The notes beneath the pieces are model-generated. The model saw only the letters and a program-made list of their open reading frames with translations. It was not told the DNA's origin and did not search any database. DNA of 58,732 nucleotides from CAZDAW01 sp964503685 (lineage in GTDB: Bacteria; Chloroflexota; Anaerolineae; Anaerolineales; Anaerolineaceae): positions 1-58,732 of the forward strand of contig CAZDAW010000010.1 of assembly GCA_964503685.1 (NCBI GenBank). The letters run 5' to 3'. Position 1 is the stretch's first letter, and every line of letters starts with the position of its first letter. Below, one piece after another: positions 48,859 to 57,021 of this stretch. Both the position numbers and the translations under genes were made by a program.

Positions 48859-49737
48859 ATGGATCGCAAATTCACAGGCAAAACTACACTTTTGGGCGGA
48901 TTATATCGCAGCAAGATTAAAACCTCAATCAACCATATAATTGTGTATGTCCTCTTTGTGGTTTTATTGGTAATTGCTACGTATCCTTTAATTTGGGTGT
49001 TTATCAATTCCTTCAAAACTGATATTCAATTGTTTGATCAATCTTGGGCGTTACCCAAAGTCTGGCGTTATCAAAACTACCAGGCTGCCTGGAACTATGG
49101 GATTGCTCGCTACATCCTAAACAGCATAATTGTTACGATAATATCAGTTTTACTGGTTTTAGGAATTTCAATACTGTCTGCCTATGGACTGGCGCGCTTC
49201 CGCTTTAAAGGTGATTCTTTTTTACTTTTCTTCATTTTGGGGGGGTTGATGCTGGCTCCAGAAGTGAGTCTAATCCCTCTCTTCCGTATTTTAAGCCGTC
49301 TGGGTCTTTATAACACATATTGGGCTATGATCTTGCCTAACGTGGCTTATGGAATCCCATTCACAACCTTCCTGATCCGATCATATATGTTAGGGCTGCC
49401 TCGCGATTTTGAAGAGGCTGCTACAATTGACGGCGCATCCATCATGAGCATTTTTTACCATGTAGTCATTCCGCTTTGCCGGCCAATTTTGGCTTCAGCA
49501 GCTCTTCTGGAAGCTATGCGTGTCTGGAATGAGTTTATGTTTGGTTTGACATTTATTACCAGCGAGAAACTTAAGACCATTCCAGTTGGTTTGATGGCAT
49601 TCAGTGGTGCACTGCGTGAACAATACACAGTCATTATGGCTGGCATTATCATATCAGCGCTGCCAATGATTATTCTGTTCCTGACTACTCAACGACAGTT
49701 CATCCGCGGTTTGGCGGCTGGCGGTTTGCGCGGATAA
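48859..49737 (+). CDS. Sugar ABC importer permease 2 (MalG/UgpE type)
   Basis: This 292-residue protein is the second permease, with six spans and the EAA loop LPRDFEEAATIDGASIMSIFYHVVIPLC. The end LFLTTQRQFIRGLAAGGLRG is typical of MalG-type permeases. The ATG comes one base after the preceding stop and has AAAGGA before it. No ATPase gene follows: 300 bases of non-coding sequence separate it from an unrelated gene. As in the Bacillus frl operon, a shared ATPase (MsmX or UgpC type) encoded elsewhere probably energises the importer. The island of A+T-richer genes ends here. Confidence 0.9.
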   Translation: MDRKFTGKTTLLGGLYRSKIKTSINHIIVYVLFVVLLVIATYPLIWVFINSFKTDIQLFDQSWALPKVWRYQNYQAAWNYGIARYILNSIIVTIISVLLVLGISILSAYGLARFRFKGDSFLLFFILGGLMLAPEVSLIPLFRILSRLGLYNTYWAMILPNVAYGIPFTTFLIRSYMLGLPRDFEEAATIDGASIMSIFYHVVIPLCRPILASAALLEAMRVWNEFMFGLTFITSEKLKTIPVGLMAFSGALREQYTVIMAGIIISALPMIILFLTTQRQFIRGLAAGGLRG

Positions 49738-49862
49738 AAACGCAGGATGTTTCCCTTATGCAACCATCTCGCCCGTTATTAACAATGAAGAATGTCGCTA
49801 TGTATTTCTCATTCTCTTGCACATAATTCCACGTTTTTTCGTGCGCTTAACCTGCCGCAATA

Positions 49863-49871
49863 TGCTACAAT
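49863..49871 (+). promoter_or_regulatory. Extended -10 promoter (TGCTACAAT)
   Basis: TG-C-TACAAT lies about 170 bases before the TTG start at 50044. Repeat F2 begins at once after it, so the repeat would be within the leader. Another TACAAT at 49986-49991 is an alternative. Confidence 0.4.
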
Positions 49872-49963
49872 AACCTCAATTCGAGAGAACACTTCTCTGC
49901 GAGACTTCGCTTCGCTCGCAGCGACAAAATATAGCCGGGTTTTCTGATCCCGAACTCGCATTA
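49871..49963 (+). repeat. Repeat family 2, copy F2
   Basis: The end part (AGCCGGGTTTTCTGATCCCG) matches copy F1 at 33144-33164 with few changes; over 37 bases 31 match. The left part starts with CTCAATTCGAGA, similar to the inverted end, and the centre has a GCGAGACTTCGCTTCGCTCGC palindrome that F1 lacks. The rest of the gap 49738-50043 shows no gene. Confidence 0.5.
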
Positions 49964-50043
49964 CAATATTTCCATCATCAGGCAGTACAATAGATTACAT
50001 AACATTCGTTTCTTTCTCGAAACGAATCGACCAGGAGACCTCA

Positions 50044-50724
50044 TTGGAAGACAACAATTACATCGAGCTGGAAAAAATCTCATTAACCGCCTACGCCGAT
50101 GAACTGGCTCATACCGAACTGATCCCCAGCCGCAGAATCATCCAGGAAGACATCCCGCAGCGCTTCGCCTGCCTTGCCCGGCACGGCGTCGCCAACCTCG
50201 CCGATCTGTTGAACGCCCTGAAAACCTCCGGCAAGATCAAAGCATTCGCCGAAAAGACCGGCCTTCCTGAAGAATACCTGGCCATCCTCAAAAGAGAAAT
50301 CAGCAGCAACCAGCCCAAACCGGTTGCGATTAAAGACTTTCCCGGAATACCGGCAGACGCCGTTCAAAAGCTCGAAGCGCTGCGTATTACCAATACGAAG
50401 CAATTATTCGACCACGTTAAAACCCCTGAATCCCGCCAGTCCCTCGCCCGGAAAACCGCACTCCCCCCTGAAGTGATCCTCGAATTAACGAAGCTCACCG
50501 ACGTTGTGCGCATCAAATGGGTCGGGGCAAACTTTGCCCGCCTTCTGGTCGATTCCGGCTGCGACACGGTTGAAAAAGTGACCGGGGCTGATTACGCCCA
50601 GGTTTACCACCAGCTAATGAAGATCAACGAAGAGAAACAATACTTCAAAGGCAAGTTTGGCCTGAACGACATGAAGCTCTGCGTCCTCGCTGCAAAATCG
50701 GTTCCCCTGGCAATTCAATATTAA
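50044..50724 (+). CDS. DUF4332-like helix-hairpin-helix protein
   Basis: This 226-residue protein consists of repeated helix-hairpin-helix-like units as in DUF4332 proteins (LARHGVANLADLLNALKTSGKIKAFAEKTGLPEEYLAILKREI; FPGIPADAVQKLEALRITNTKQLFDHVKTPESRQSLARKTALPPEVILELTKLTDVVRIKWVG; VDSGCDTVEKVTGADYAQVYHQL). Such units bind DNA or protein. The start is TTG 50044, unusual but preceded by AGGAG at good spacing; the first in-frame ATG is much further in. Function unknown. The gene is alone on its strand and faces the methyltransferase gene. Confidence 0.82.
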   Translation: MEDNNYIELEKISLTAYADELAHTELIPSRRIIQEDIPQRFACLARHGVANLADLLNALKTSGKIKAFAEKTGLPEEYLAILKREISSNQPKPVAIKDFPGIPADAVQKLEALRITNTKQLFDHVKTPESRQSLARKTALPPEVILELTKLTDVVRIKWVGANFARLLVDSGCDTVEKVTGADYAQVYHQLMKINEEKQYFKGKFGLNDMKLCVLAAKSVPLAIQY

Positions 50725-50732
50725 ACCCGGCC

Positions 50733-51431
50733 TTACCAGACACCCGGAAGCAACCGGTATCGCGTATGGGTTGTATATTCCTTATATCCCGGCAGTTCCA
50801 CCTGTAGCGTCCGGTCTTCGAGCGCGGTACGTATCACCAGAACGATGACCGAAAACACAACCGGCAGGTAAGTCCATACCGACCCCAATAAAAGTGGCGT
50901 CGCCAGATAAGCTAACAACGCGCCTGCATAACCCGGGTGGCGCACCCAGCGGTAAGGTCCGCCCGATACAACGTGTTGGCCGCGGTCAGTTTGAATGCGG
51001 ACTACACCGGAAAAGAAACGATTTTCGATCAACGCATAGGATGAAATCACGTACCCGATCAAAATGACAGCCAGCGCAATAAGCTCCACCGTTAAATTGA
51101 AACCGGTTGACCAACCGAAGCGTTTATCCAATCCGGCAACCAGCGGCATTAATATTCCGCCCAAACCTAACAGTACCGAAAGGAATTTATCCCACGATTT
51201 GGTATCTTCATGCTGCATATAACGGGAGCGCTCGGTGATCAGGTCAGGGTTGCTCCGGGCTGCCAGCAGCCGGCTGGCCGCAAAACTCAAAATGCCGGCG
51301 GCAGCAAAGGCCCACGCCTCCCACCACCCCCAACGCCAGGATATCAATAAGGGTAAGAGAGGTCCAACGACGACGAAAAACAACATCAAAACAACGACCC
51401 GTAATGTGATGATCTTCTGTTGACCGTTCAT
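50733..51431 (-). CDS. Isoprenylcysteine methyltransferase (ICMT/PEMT)-like membrane protein
   Basis: This 232-residue protein has five or six spans and the ICMT/PEMT signature GGPYRWVRHPGYAGALLAYLATPLLLGS followed by RTALEDRTLQVELPGYKEYTTHTRYRLLPGVW, which binds S-adenosylmethionine. Bacterial members methylate lipids or unknown small molecules. The end lies 8 bases from the stop of the DUF4332-like gene (convergent). Upstream is a 300-base A+T-rich gap shared with the next plus-strand gene. Confidence 0.88.
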   Translation of the reverse strand: MNGQQKIITLRVVVLMLFFVVVGPLLPLLISWRWGWWEAWAFAAAGILSFAASRLLAARSNPDLITERSRYMQHEDTKSWDKFLSVLLGLGGILMPLVAGLDKRFGWSTGFNLTVELIALAVILIGYVISSYALIENRFFSGVVRIQTDRGQHVVSGGPYRWVRHPGYAGALLAYLATPLLLGSVWTYLPVVFSVIVLVIRTALEDRTLQVELPGYKEYTTHTRYRLLPGVW

Positions 51432-51792
51432 TATTCACCTCATTTAAGCACGCTAACATTTTCCAGGCTCAGCGCCTTGAACCCGATATACAACTTTTCG
51501 GCGAGTTGATCGCCGTCGACTAAATCAATAGCTGGTCACTATCAATTCCTTTGTATATATCAAATAAGCTGCTTATCAAAATAACAGGAAATAAAACCTC
51601 AGCAGAAAGCACACGATTTAGATAATTGACCTGCGGATCTATAAAATAATTGTATTCAAAAATACCGTTTATTCAAAATATTACCGATCTCACCCTTCAC
51701 CATTCGATAAATTTCTGCGCTCTTTATTACTGTGTATGATACAATCATTTAATCTGTACGGTCTTTTTTTATCAACCAGGGGATTCTATATC
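51432..51792. other. A+T-rich gap between divergent genes
   Basis: No gene or repeat is seen. At 51737-51745 a TG-A-TACAAT element could be an extended -10 promoter for the small membrane protein at 51793. A promoter for the methyltransferase gene on the minus strand must also lie here but is not clear. Confidence 0.4.
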
Positions 51793-52107
51793 ATGAATTC
51801 GCTGCTCAAAAACCCTACCCAATCCAGGTTTTGCCATACTTCTCAGTGGATTACGAAACTACCCCCCTGGGTAATTCTGGGAATTCCCTTTATCATCTAC
51901 GGTTTTCAAACGCTCTTTTACCACGATTGCCTCAAGAGAATTCTCGCAGCCGACAGTTGGTCATTGGCGATGCTCGAAATAATTCGCATCTTCCTTGAGC
52001 AGATTGAGTGGTTTTTCTTAATTGCCGCAGCATGCTTCCTGTCAGGAGTAATTATCGGGATAATGACCGAAATCATCAGGAGACGAAAAAATGACCACCG
52101 ACTTTGA
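51793..52107 (+). CDS. Small membrane protein, two spans
   Basis: This 104-residue protein starts at ATG 51793 with AGGGGA upstream; the frame to 51736 would include the promoter. It has spans in WVILGIPFIIYGFQTLFY and WFFLIAAACFLSGVIIGIM and a basic end (EIIRRRKNDHRL). No family is recognised. It overlaps the start of the next gene by 17 bases, so translation may be coupled. Confidence 0.6.
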   Translation: MNSLLKNPTQSRFCHTSQWITKLPPWVILGIPFIIYGFQTLFYHDCLKRILAADSWSLAMLEIIRIFLEQIEWFFLIAAACFLSGVIIGIMTEIIRRRKNDHRL

Positions 52108-52786
52108 TTTCGAGTGCGCCTGGATGAACAAACTGGCAAACAGTCTGGACAGAACCGCCAGCGAAGAAACCCGTCAATCAGTGATGGCCGGCAGCGAAAC
52201 GCTTTCAGCAAATTCTGCCCGGTCAGAAATCATCGCCTGGACGCGAACCGTTCTGCAGCGGATGGAAGCCCGCCTGCCCGAAGCGCAACGCCGCTCCGTG
52301 CTGCTGGGCTGCGCCTGTCAATACCCCAAAGCAGATCTGGCTGCCATCAAATCTGCCTATGCGCAGTCAGCCAGTTTGCCTCACGCACACGCCCTGCTGC
52401 AAGACCAATTCATCTCTTTTCTGCGTGATACGTTACAATTGGACGAAACTTTCGTTACAGATATCATCAACCGCGGTTGGGGCGCAGCCGGCGTCTTGCA
52501 CGGCGAAACCATCATCGCCACGAAAATACCCAAAAGCAACAACCTGATCGCCTACTTTCAAGAAAGCGACCCGGCTAAAAAGCGCGCCCTGTACTGCCAC
52601 TGCCCGCGCATCCGCTCCGTATTAGAGACCGGCGAGAGTCTGCCCGCGCTATACTGCTATTGCGGCGCCGGATTCTACAAAGGCATCTGGGAAGAAATCC
52701 TCCAGCGCCCCGTTCAGATTACCGTACTGCAAAGCGTTCTTGAGGGCGGCGAAGTATGCCGCTTTGCCATCAAAACCGCCGGATGA
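52091..52786 (+). CDS. Cysteine-rich conserved protein (DUF6144-like)
   Basis: This 231-residue soluble protein has a C-terminal domain with cysteines in YCHCPRIR, YCYCGAGFYKGIWEEILQRPVQITVLQSVLEGGEVCRFAI. This block resembles proteins annotated as DUF6144 and, at its end, the ligand-binding domains of ATC hydrolase and V4R families (S-V-L-x-G-G-x-x-C-x-F). An earlier cysteine pair is in LLGCACQYPKADL. Metal binding is likely. The function is unknown. ATG 52091 lies within the end of the preceding small membrane protein gene. A bidirectional terminator follows. Confidence 0.7.
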   Translation: MTTDFDFECAWMNKLANSLDRTASEETRQSVMAGSETLSANSARSEIIAWTRTVLQRMEARLPEAQRRSVLLGCACQYPKADLAAIKSAYAQSASLPHAHALLQDQFISFLRDTLQLDETFVTDIINRGWGAAGVLHGETIIATKIPKSNNLIAYFQESDPAKKRALYCHCPRIRSVLETGESLPALYCYCGAGFYKGIWEEILQRPVQITVLQSVLEGGEVCRFAIKTAG

Positions 52787-52810
52787 AAAGATTGGCAAAT
52801 TATTGACCAC

Positions 52811-52851
52811 CCGGCAGATCCCTAAAGCCGAAAACCTTCGGGATCTGCCGG
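52811..52851. terminator. Bidirectional terminator between convergent genes
   Basis: A perfect 12-bp stem (CCGGCAGATCCC with GGGATCTGCCGG, 17-nt loop) lies between two convergent genes. On the plus strand it is followed by CGTTTATATTTTGC. It likely ends both transcripts. Confidence 0.75.
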
Positions 52852-52875
52852 CGTTTATATTTTGCTTCTCAAACC

Positions 52876-53922
52876 CTAGCGCTTGAACTTGCGCGGCGAA
52901 GGCTGCCAATCGCTGTAATCGCGCGAGCCATCGGCGGCCCGGGCCTTCACCCGCCAGTAATACAGCGTGCTGCCCGCTGGCGAACTCACCGGCAGAGTGG
53001 TGATCGTGTAAGAAGTTGCCGCCAGCCCGCTCACTTCGGTCACGCCGGCGCTAAACGTCGGGTCAGTCGAATACTGCAGGGTGTAGAGCGTACCCGCCGG
53101 GCAGCCGGTTGGGCGTTTCCACGTCAGTTTGACCGTCGCCTTAACCTGTTTGGCATTGTTGCCCGGAGCGCGCTGCGTGGGCGGCTTGGCCAAACTGGTT
53201 ATGAACGTCGTCAGACCGTTAGCGCTCGACCATGAACCAACCGTATCCGGCGCGCCCTTAATGATCGCCCGCACCCGCCAGTAATACGTCAGATTCGGCG
53301 TCAATCCGGTTACCATCCACGATGTAGCTGTACCGTTCTTTGTCTTGAAGAGCGTTGAAAAATCAGGCGTCGTGGAAACCTGCACCTCGTAACGCCGGAT
53401 GTTCTTCTTGGCAACCCCGGCGGGCGGTTTCCAGCTCAACTTTTGTTTAACAACGCCGGCGCGCAGCGTCGCTCCGTTTAACGGTTTAAGGTTCGTCGGC
53501 CAGTTAGCCTCTACCACCTGAATGATCACCTTGCCCCTGTCTGCGAAAAAGCCGTTATCAGCAAAATACACTATCGTGTCGCTTCCCAGGTACCCTGCCG
53601 CCGGCGTGTAGCTAAACGAGCCGTCCTCGTTTCCGGTAAAAGCCGAAGCGTGCGCCGGCGCAACCCAATTCGTTGCCGTCAGCGGAAGGTTTTTAGGGTC
53701 ACTGTCATTCCAAAGCACACCGTTGGCCGCGATGTTCAGGGTAACGCCTGCGCCAACATCATAAGTATCGTCCGCTGCTTGCGGCTTTCCGCCCCACAAA
53801 GCCAGATAAAGACTGTCAGCTAACCCGGCGCGATTAAAAGCGCCGCCCACTGCCAGGGCGTCATTGGCGCTGTACGCCAGCGCCAAAACCGTGGATCCGA
53901 CAACGCCGCTATAGCATGCCAA
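52876..53922 (-). pseudogene. 3' part of a frameshifted secreted protein: Ig-like and FN3 domains
   Basis: This frame continues the propeller protein encoded to its right. It opens with GVVGSTVLALAYSANDALAVGGAFNRAG, which is the missing last propeller repeat, so it is not a gene of its own; no start with ribosome site is present. After AADDTYDVGAGVTLNIAANGVLWNDSD (a bacterial Ig/cadherin-like domain ending in SDTIVYFADNG) come two fibronectin type III domains (LNGATLRAGVVKQKLSWKPP..., TQRAPGNNAKQVKATVKLTWKRP...) and a short basic end. Joined to the upstream part it would give a protein of roughly 1090 residues. A one-base deletion near 53915, real or from sequencing, explains the break. Confidence 0.75.
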
Positions 53923-56159
53923 CCTTCACTGTCATAATAACCTACCCGCTGAGCAGAAAGGTAATCCGCGCAACCGTCAGTCTGGCACAGCCTGCGCATC
54001 GCGCCGCCGATATACAGACGGTGGTGAACCGGATCCATCGATAGAGAATAGACGCCTGAGTCCACCCCATAACCCAACGCCGACCAGGTATCGGTCGTTA
54101 CATCAAAACTGGCGATGCCGTTCGTGCCAGAAACGCCGTTGGCATGCCCGAATGAACCGCCAACATAGATTGTATTGCCGTCTCTGGCTAAAGCGTTACC
54201 CCAGGCATTACTGCCTGAGAACGAGCCAATATCCTGCCAGGCAGCGCCGCTCCAGCGGGCAATTCCATTGACGTTGATGTCCAGACCACCCACATCCACC
54301 TGGGTAAACTGCCCGGCAACATATAGACGATCGCTGCCATCTACAGCCAGCGCATTCACCCGCCCGTTCATCCCGCCGCCGAGAGCTGACCAGCTTGCAC
54401 CATCAAATTTGGCAATCCGTCTGGCCGTGGTGTTGCCGCTGGTGCAGGTTTGATCACCGCAAATATTATTATAAGATCCCCCGGCATATAAAACACCGGC
54501 GCTATCAAGCGCAAGCGCATAAACTGTGCTATCAAAACCAAACCCCAACGTCTCCCAGGTATCCGTCGCCGGCGTGTATTTCGCCACGTGATTCACCCGC
54601 TGCGTCCCCCCGTTAACATTCTGGAAGAAACCACCCACGTACAGACAGTCATTGGCGCTGTCCCACAATAAGGCATAAACCGTCCCTTCAGCAATACCAC
54701 CGACCGTTGTCCATGTCCCGCTGGCCGGTGTGTAACGCGCCAGAGCTGGTGTATCGGTCGCTCCGGCATTGTCAAAATCACCTCCCACGTAAAGATTCCC
54801 TGATTCATCCCAGGCAAGGGCATAAATATTACTCTGCAATACTCCGGGAATACCCCCGTCGATCAGGGCAACCCATTCACCGCCGCCGGCATCCCACCGG
54901 GTAATATTATTGATCGGAGCCGTCCCGCCGTTAATATTCGGTATTCTTCCTCCCGCAAACAATCCCGCCTCGCCGCTATATCCCAGGGCATAGACATCAT
55001 CCACAAGTCCGGTGTTGTATCCACTCCAGGTCGTACCGTTCCAGCTTGCCACCCGATAGTAAGGTGAATTAAAACCGCCGCCGACTACAATCGCTGCGCC
55101 ATTATATGTCAGGCTCCTTACAAGTCCGTTGGTTCCAGAGCCCAACGCCGACCAGGTGGTCGTAGAAGGATCGTATCGAGCAACATTGCTGGCTGATACG
55201 CTGCCGCCAACCTGTGTGAACACACCGCCAACATAGAGCGCCGATGTATATAACAGACTATAAACCCGCATTCCAGCGGTCACCCCGCCATTCAACGCCG
55301 ACCAGGTCGAAGTTGCCGGATTCCAACCAGCCACATAATTCAACCCCAAACCCGGAGTGCCGCCAATATCTGAAAAGCTTCCGCCGGCGTACAACGTCGT
55401 TCCATCCCAGGCTAACGCCCGCACATCGCTGTTCAATCCGGTGTAGGAACTCCCGCTGTATTCCATCGTCAAGCCGTTCCAGGCGCTGCCATCCCAGCGA
55501 GCGATACAGTTAATATTCTCGCTGCCGGTTTGCCAGAAAGCGCCGCCGGCGTAGATCGACGCGCCATCATGCAACAGGGCGTAAACTGGAGCGCTGAATC
55601 CATCGCCCATCGCTTGCCAGGTGGAGCCGTCCCACATGGCAACATAATTGGCGTCTGTTCCACCAGCGATAGTGAAGTCGCCGCCGGCATACAGCTTGCC
55701 GCTGGTATCCATCGTCAGGGCAAACACCTCGCCGTTCGTTCCACTTCCCAGGGCATGCCAGGAGCTTCCATCCCAATGGGCAACATTCTGGGCAGAAACA
55801 TTCCCGGCCTGAAGAAACTTTCCGCCGATATAAACATCCGTTCCATGAACATAAATGGCATTTACATACGCGTTGAAACCGGCGCCGGTCAGGCCATCGA
55901 CCGCCGACCACAGATCGTCGCCGCTGGCAAAACGCGGCGCTTCGCCGGGCGCGTTGATCAGGCGGAATCCCTGCGGGCCGATGCTCCCGCTGAACCCGTG
56001 TGAAACCGCCAGCGATCCATCCGCTTCGAGCAGATCAGATAGCGGAACGGCCCCAATCTGGCTGCCGCCAGATTCAGATGCAAATGATGTTTCACCAAAA
56101 GGAATCAATACACTCAGCAGAAAAATACATACGATAATGATCCGGGCGCCAATATTCAT
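53820..56159 (-). CDS. 5' part of a frameshifted secreted beta-propeller protein
   Basis: This frame encodes 779 residues, of which about the first 745 are genuine. It starts with a signal peptide (MNIGARIIIVCIFLLSVLIPFGETSFAS) and has about 14 repeats of roughly 50 residues with the pattern 'VYALAWD..G.LYVGG.F..AGG...N.IARWDGS.W..LG.G', like kelch or delta-60 repeats, forming one or two propellers on the cell surface. After DSEGWHAIA the frame continues into DPRFWRWRTAPMTPWQWAALLIAPG, which is out of pattern, while the next frame holds the expected repeat. So the natural product is longer (see the adjacent entry). The start region has repeat copy E and an extended -10 promoter upstream. Confidence 0.8.
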   Translation of the reverse strand: MNIGARIIIVCIFLLSVLIPFGETSFASESGGSQIGAVPLSDLLEADGSLAVSHGFSGSIGPQGFRLINAPGEAPRFASGDDLWSAVDGLTGAGFNAYVNAIYVHGTDVYIGGKFLQAGNVSAQNVAHWDGSSWHALGSGTNGEVFALTMDTSGKLYAGGDFTIAGGTDANYVAMWDGSTWQAMGDGFSAPVYALLHDGASIYAGGAFWQTGSENINCIARWDGSAWNGLTMEYSGSSYTGLNSDVRALAWDGTTLYAGGSFSDIGGTPGLGLNYVAGWNPATSTWSALNGGVTAGMRVYSLLYTSALYVGGVFTQVGGSVSASNVARYDPSTTTWSALGSGTNGLVRSLTYNGAAIVVGGGFNSPYYRVASWNGTTWSGYNTGLVDDVYALGYSGEAGLFAGGRIPNINGGTAPINNITRWDAGGGEWVALIDGGIPGVLQSNIYALAWDESGNLYVGGDFDNAGATDTPALARYTPASGTWTTVGGIAEGTVYALLWDSANDCLYVGGFFQNVNGGTQRVNHVAKYTPATDTWETLGFGFDSTVYALALDSAGVLYAGGSYNNICGDQTCTSGNTTARRIAKFDGASWSALGGGMNGRVNALAVDGSDRLYVAGQFTQVDVGGLDINVNGIARWSGAAWQDIGSFSGSNAWGNALARDGNTIYVGGSFGHANGVSGTNGIASFDVTTDTWSALGYGVDSGVYSLSMDPVHHRLYIGGAMRRLCQTDGCADYLSAQRVGYYDSEGWHAIAALSDPRFWRWRTAPMTPWQWAALLIAPG

Positions 56160-56223
56160 AAAGTCCTCCTGATTGTTTTATCTAAAAAACCGGATATGCA
56201 ACATTATTCAATTATCATACTAA

Positions 56224-56313
56224 TTCAAGTCGCTGCCTTGACAACCAGCTCTGCGCTTGTCGCTGCCAGAAGGGCGCTTTTTGCCCGACAATGACAACCA
56301 GGCGGCAACTTGA
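56224..56313 (+). repeat. Inverted-end repeat family 1, copy E (shortest form)
   Basis: The element runs from TTCAAGTCGCTGCCTTGACA to AGGCGGCAACTTGAAT. It has GCGCTTGTCGCTGCCAGAAG and GGGCGCTTTTTGCCCGACAA but lacks the hairpin module. It lies between a minus-strand extended -10 promoter (56345-56353) and the propeller gene start at 56159. Confidence 0.8.
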
Positions 56314-56344
56314 ATTTATATTAATTCCCCACCTGATACATAAA

Positions 56345-56353
56345 ATTATAGCA
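56345..56353 (-). promoter_or_regulatory. Extended -10 promoter (TGCTATAAT) for the propeller gene
   Basis: On the minus strand TG-C-TATAAT lies 186 bases before the propeller gene start, with repeat copy E in between. It is identical to the elements at 18859, 40012 and 57022. Confidence 0.5.
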
Positions 56354-56390
56354 TATCACATGGATTTTTCTTTACAAAATCTTTACATCT

Positions 56391-56612
56391 TCACTGTATT
56401 TTGAAGATGTGAATACTCCCATCGCCGCCGCCAGCGACCAGCGCCTGATTATCGGCAGTGAATGCCAATCGCGGCCAGATCATGATATTCAACACCCCGC
56501 CGGCTGTAAGCAACTGCTCATCCTCAACCGAAGCCGGATATTTACCATCATGCGAAAAAGCAAAGGGGTAGTACACATCTGTCTGCAGCAGCGCAAAGCC
56601 AATTGAAACCAA
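56391..56612 (-). pseudogene. WD40-repeat gene remnant
   Basis: A 73-codon frame ends PRLAFTADNQALVAGGGDGSIHIFKIQ, which is the last strand set of a WD40-type beta-propeller (F..D...L..GG.DG.I.I). Before it, AFSHDGKYPASVEDEQLL resembles part of another blade. A single repeat cannot fold as a propeller, and no signal or ribosome site is present, so it is most likely the 3' end of a lost gene. Its neighbourhood is otherwise non-coding. Confidence 0.5.
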
Positions 56613-56725
56613 TGCACAAAAAGCTTTGAATTAATTCGGTTTTAGATTACACTGAAGCTGTATCTTTATGACGAAAATGACTTCAAACAGGATGAAATTA
56701 ATTTCCCGGAAAAGGAGACAAGAGA

Positions 56726-56980
56726 ATGACACTAACCAGTTTATTGCTGTTTTTATTGATTGGTCTCATTGCCGGCTGGCTCGCCGGCAAGATCATGAAA
56801 GGCCGCGGCTTCGGCCTTGCCGTAAACCTGATCGTCGGGGTCGTCGGCGCTTTTCTGGGAGGCTGGCTCTTTGATCTGCTCGGCATCTCCGCGGGCGGCG
56901 GCTTCTTCGGCTTATTGTTGACAGCCCTGGTCGGGGCGATCGTTCTGCTCTTTATCGTAGGCCTGATCAAGAAAGCCTGA
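56726..56980 (+). CDS. GlsB/YeaQ/YmgE family membrane protein
   Basis: This 84-residue protein has three hydrophobic segments and the family's glycine pattern (LIGLIAGWLAGKIMKGRGFGLAVNLIVGVVGAFLGGWLFDLLGI ... ALVGAIVLLFIVGLIKK). Members are small stress-related inner membrane proteins of unknown activity. AAAAGGAG precedes the ATG. The 56-residue membrane protein gene follows in the same direction with its own promoter. Confidence 0.92.
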   Translation: MTLTSLLLFLLIGLIAGWLAGKIMKGRGFGLAVNLIVGVVGAFLGGWLFDLLGISAGGGFFGLLLTALVGAIVLLFIVGLIKKA

Positions 56981-57021
56981 TCTTCGCCCTGGCCTGTCTG
57001 GTAAATTTGCCAATCGAGATG

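Noticed and set aside
52876..53922. Independent gene for an Ig/FN3 protein
   Set aside because: It starts within a propeller repeat that continues from the upstream frame and has neither signal peptide nor ribosome site.
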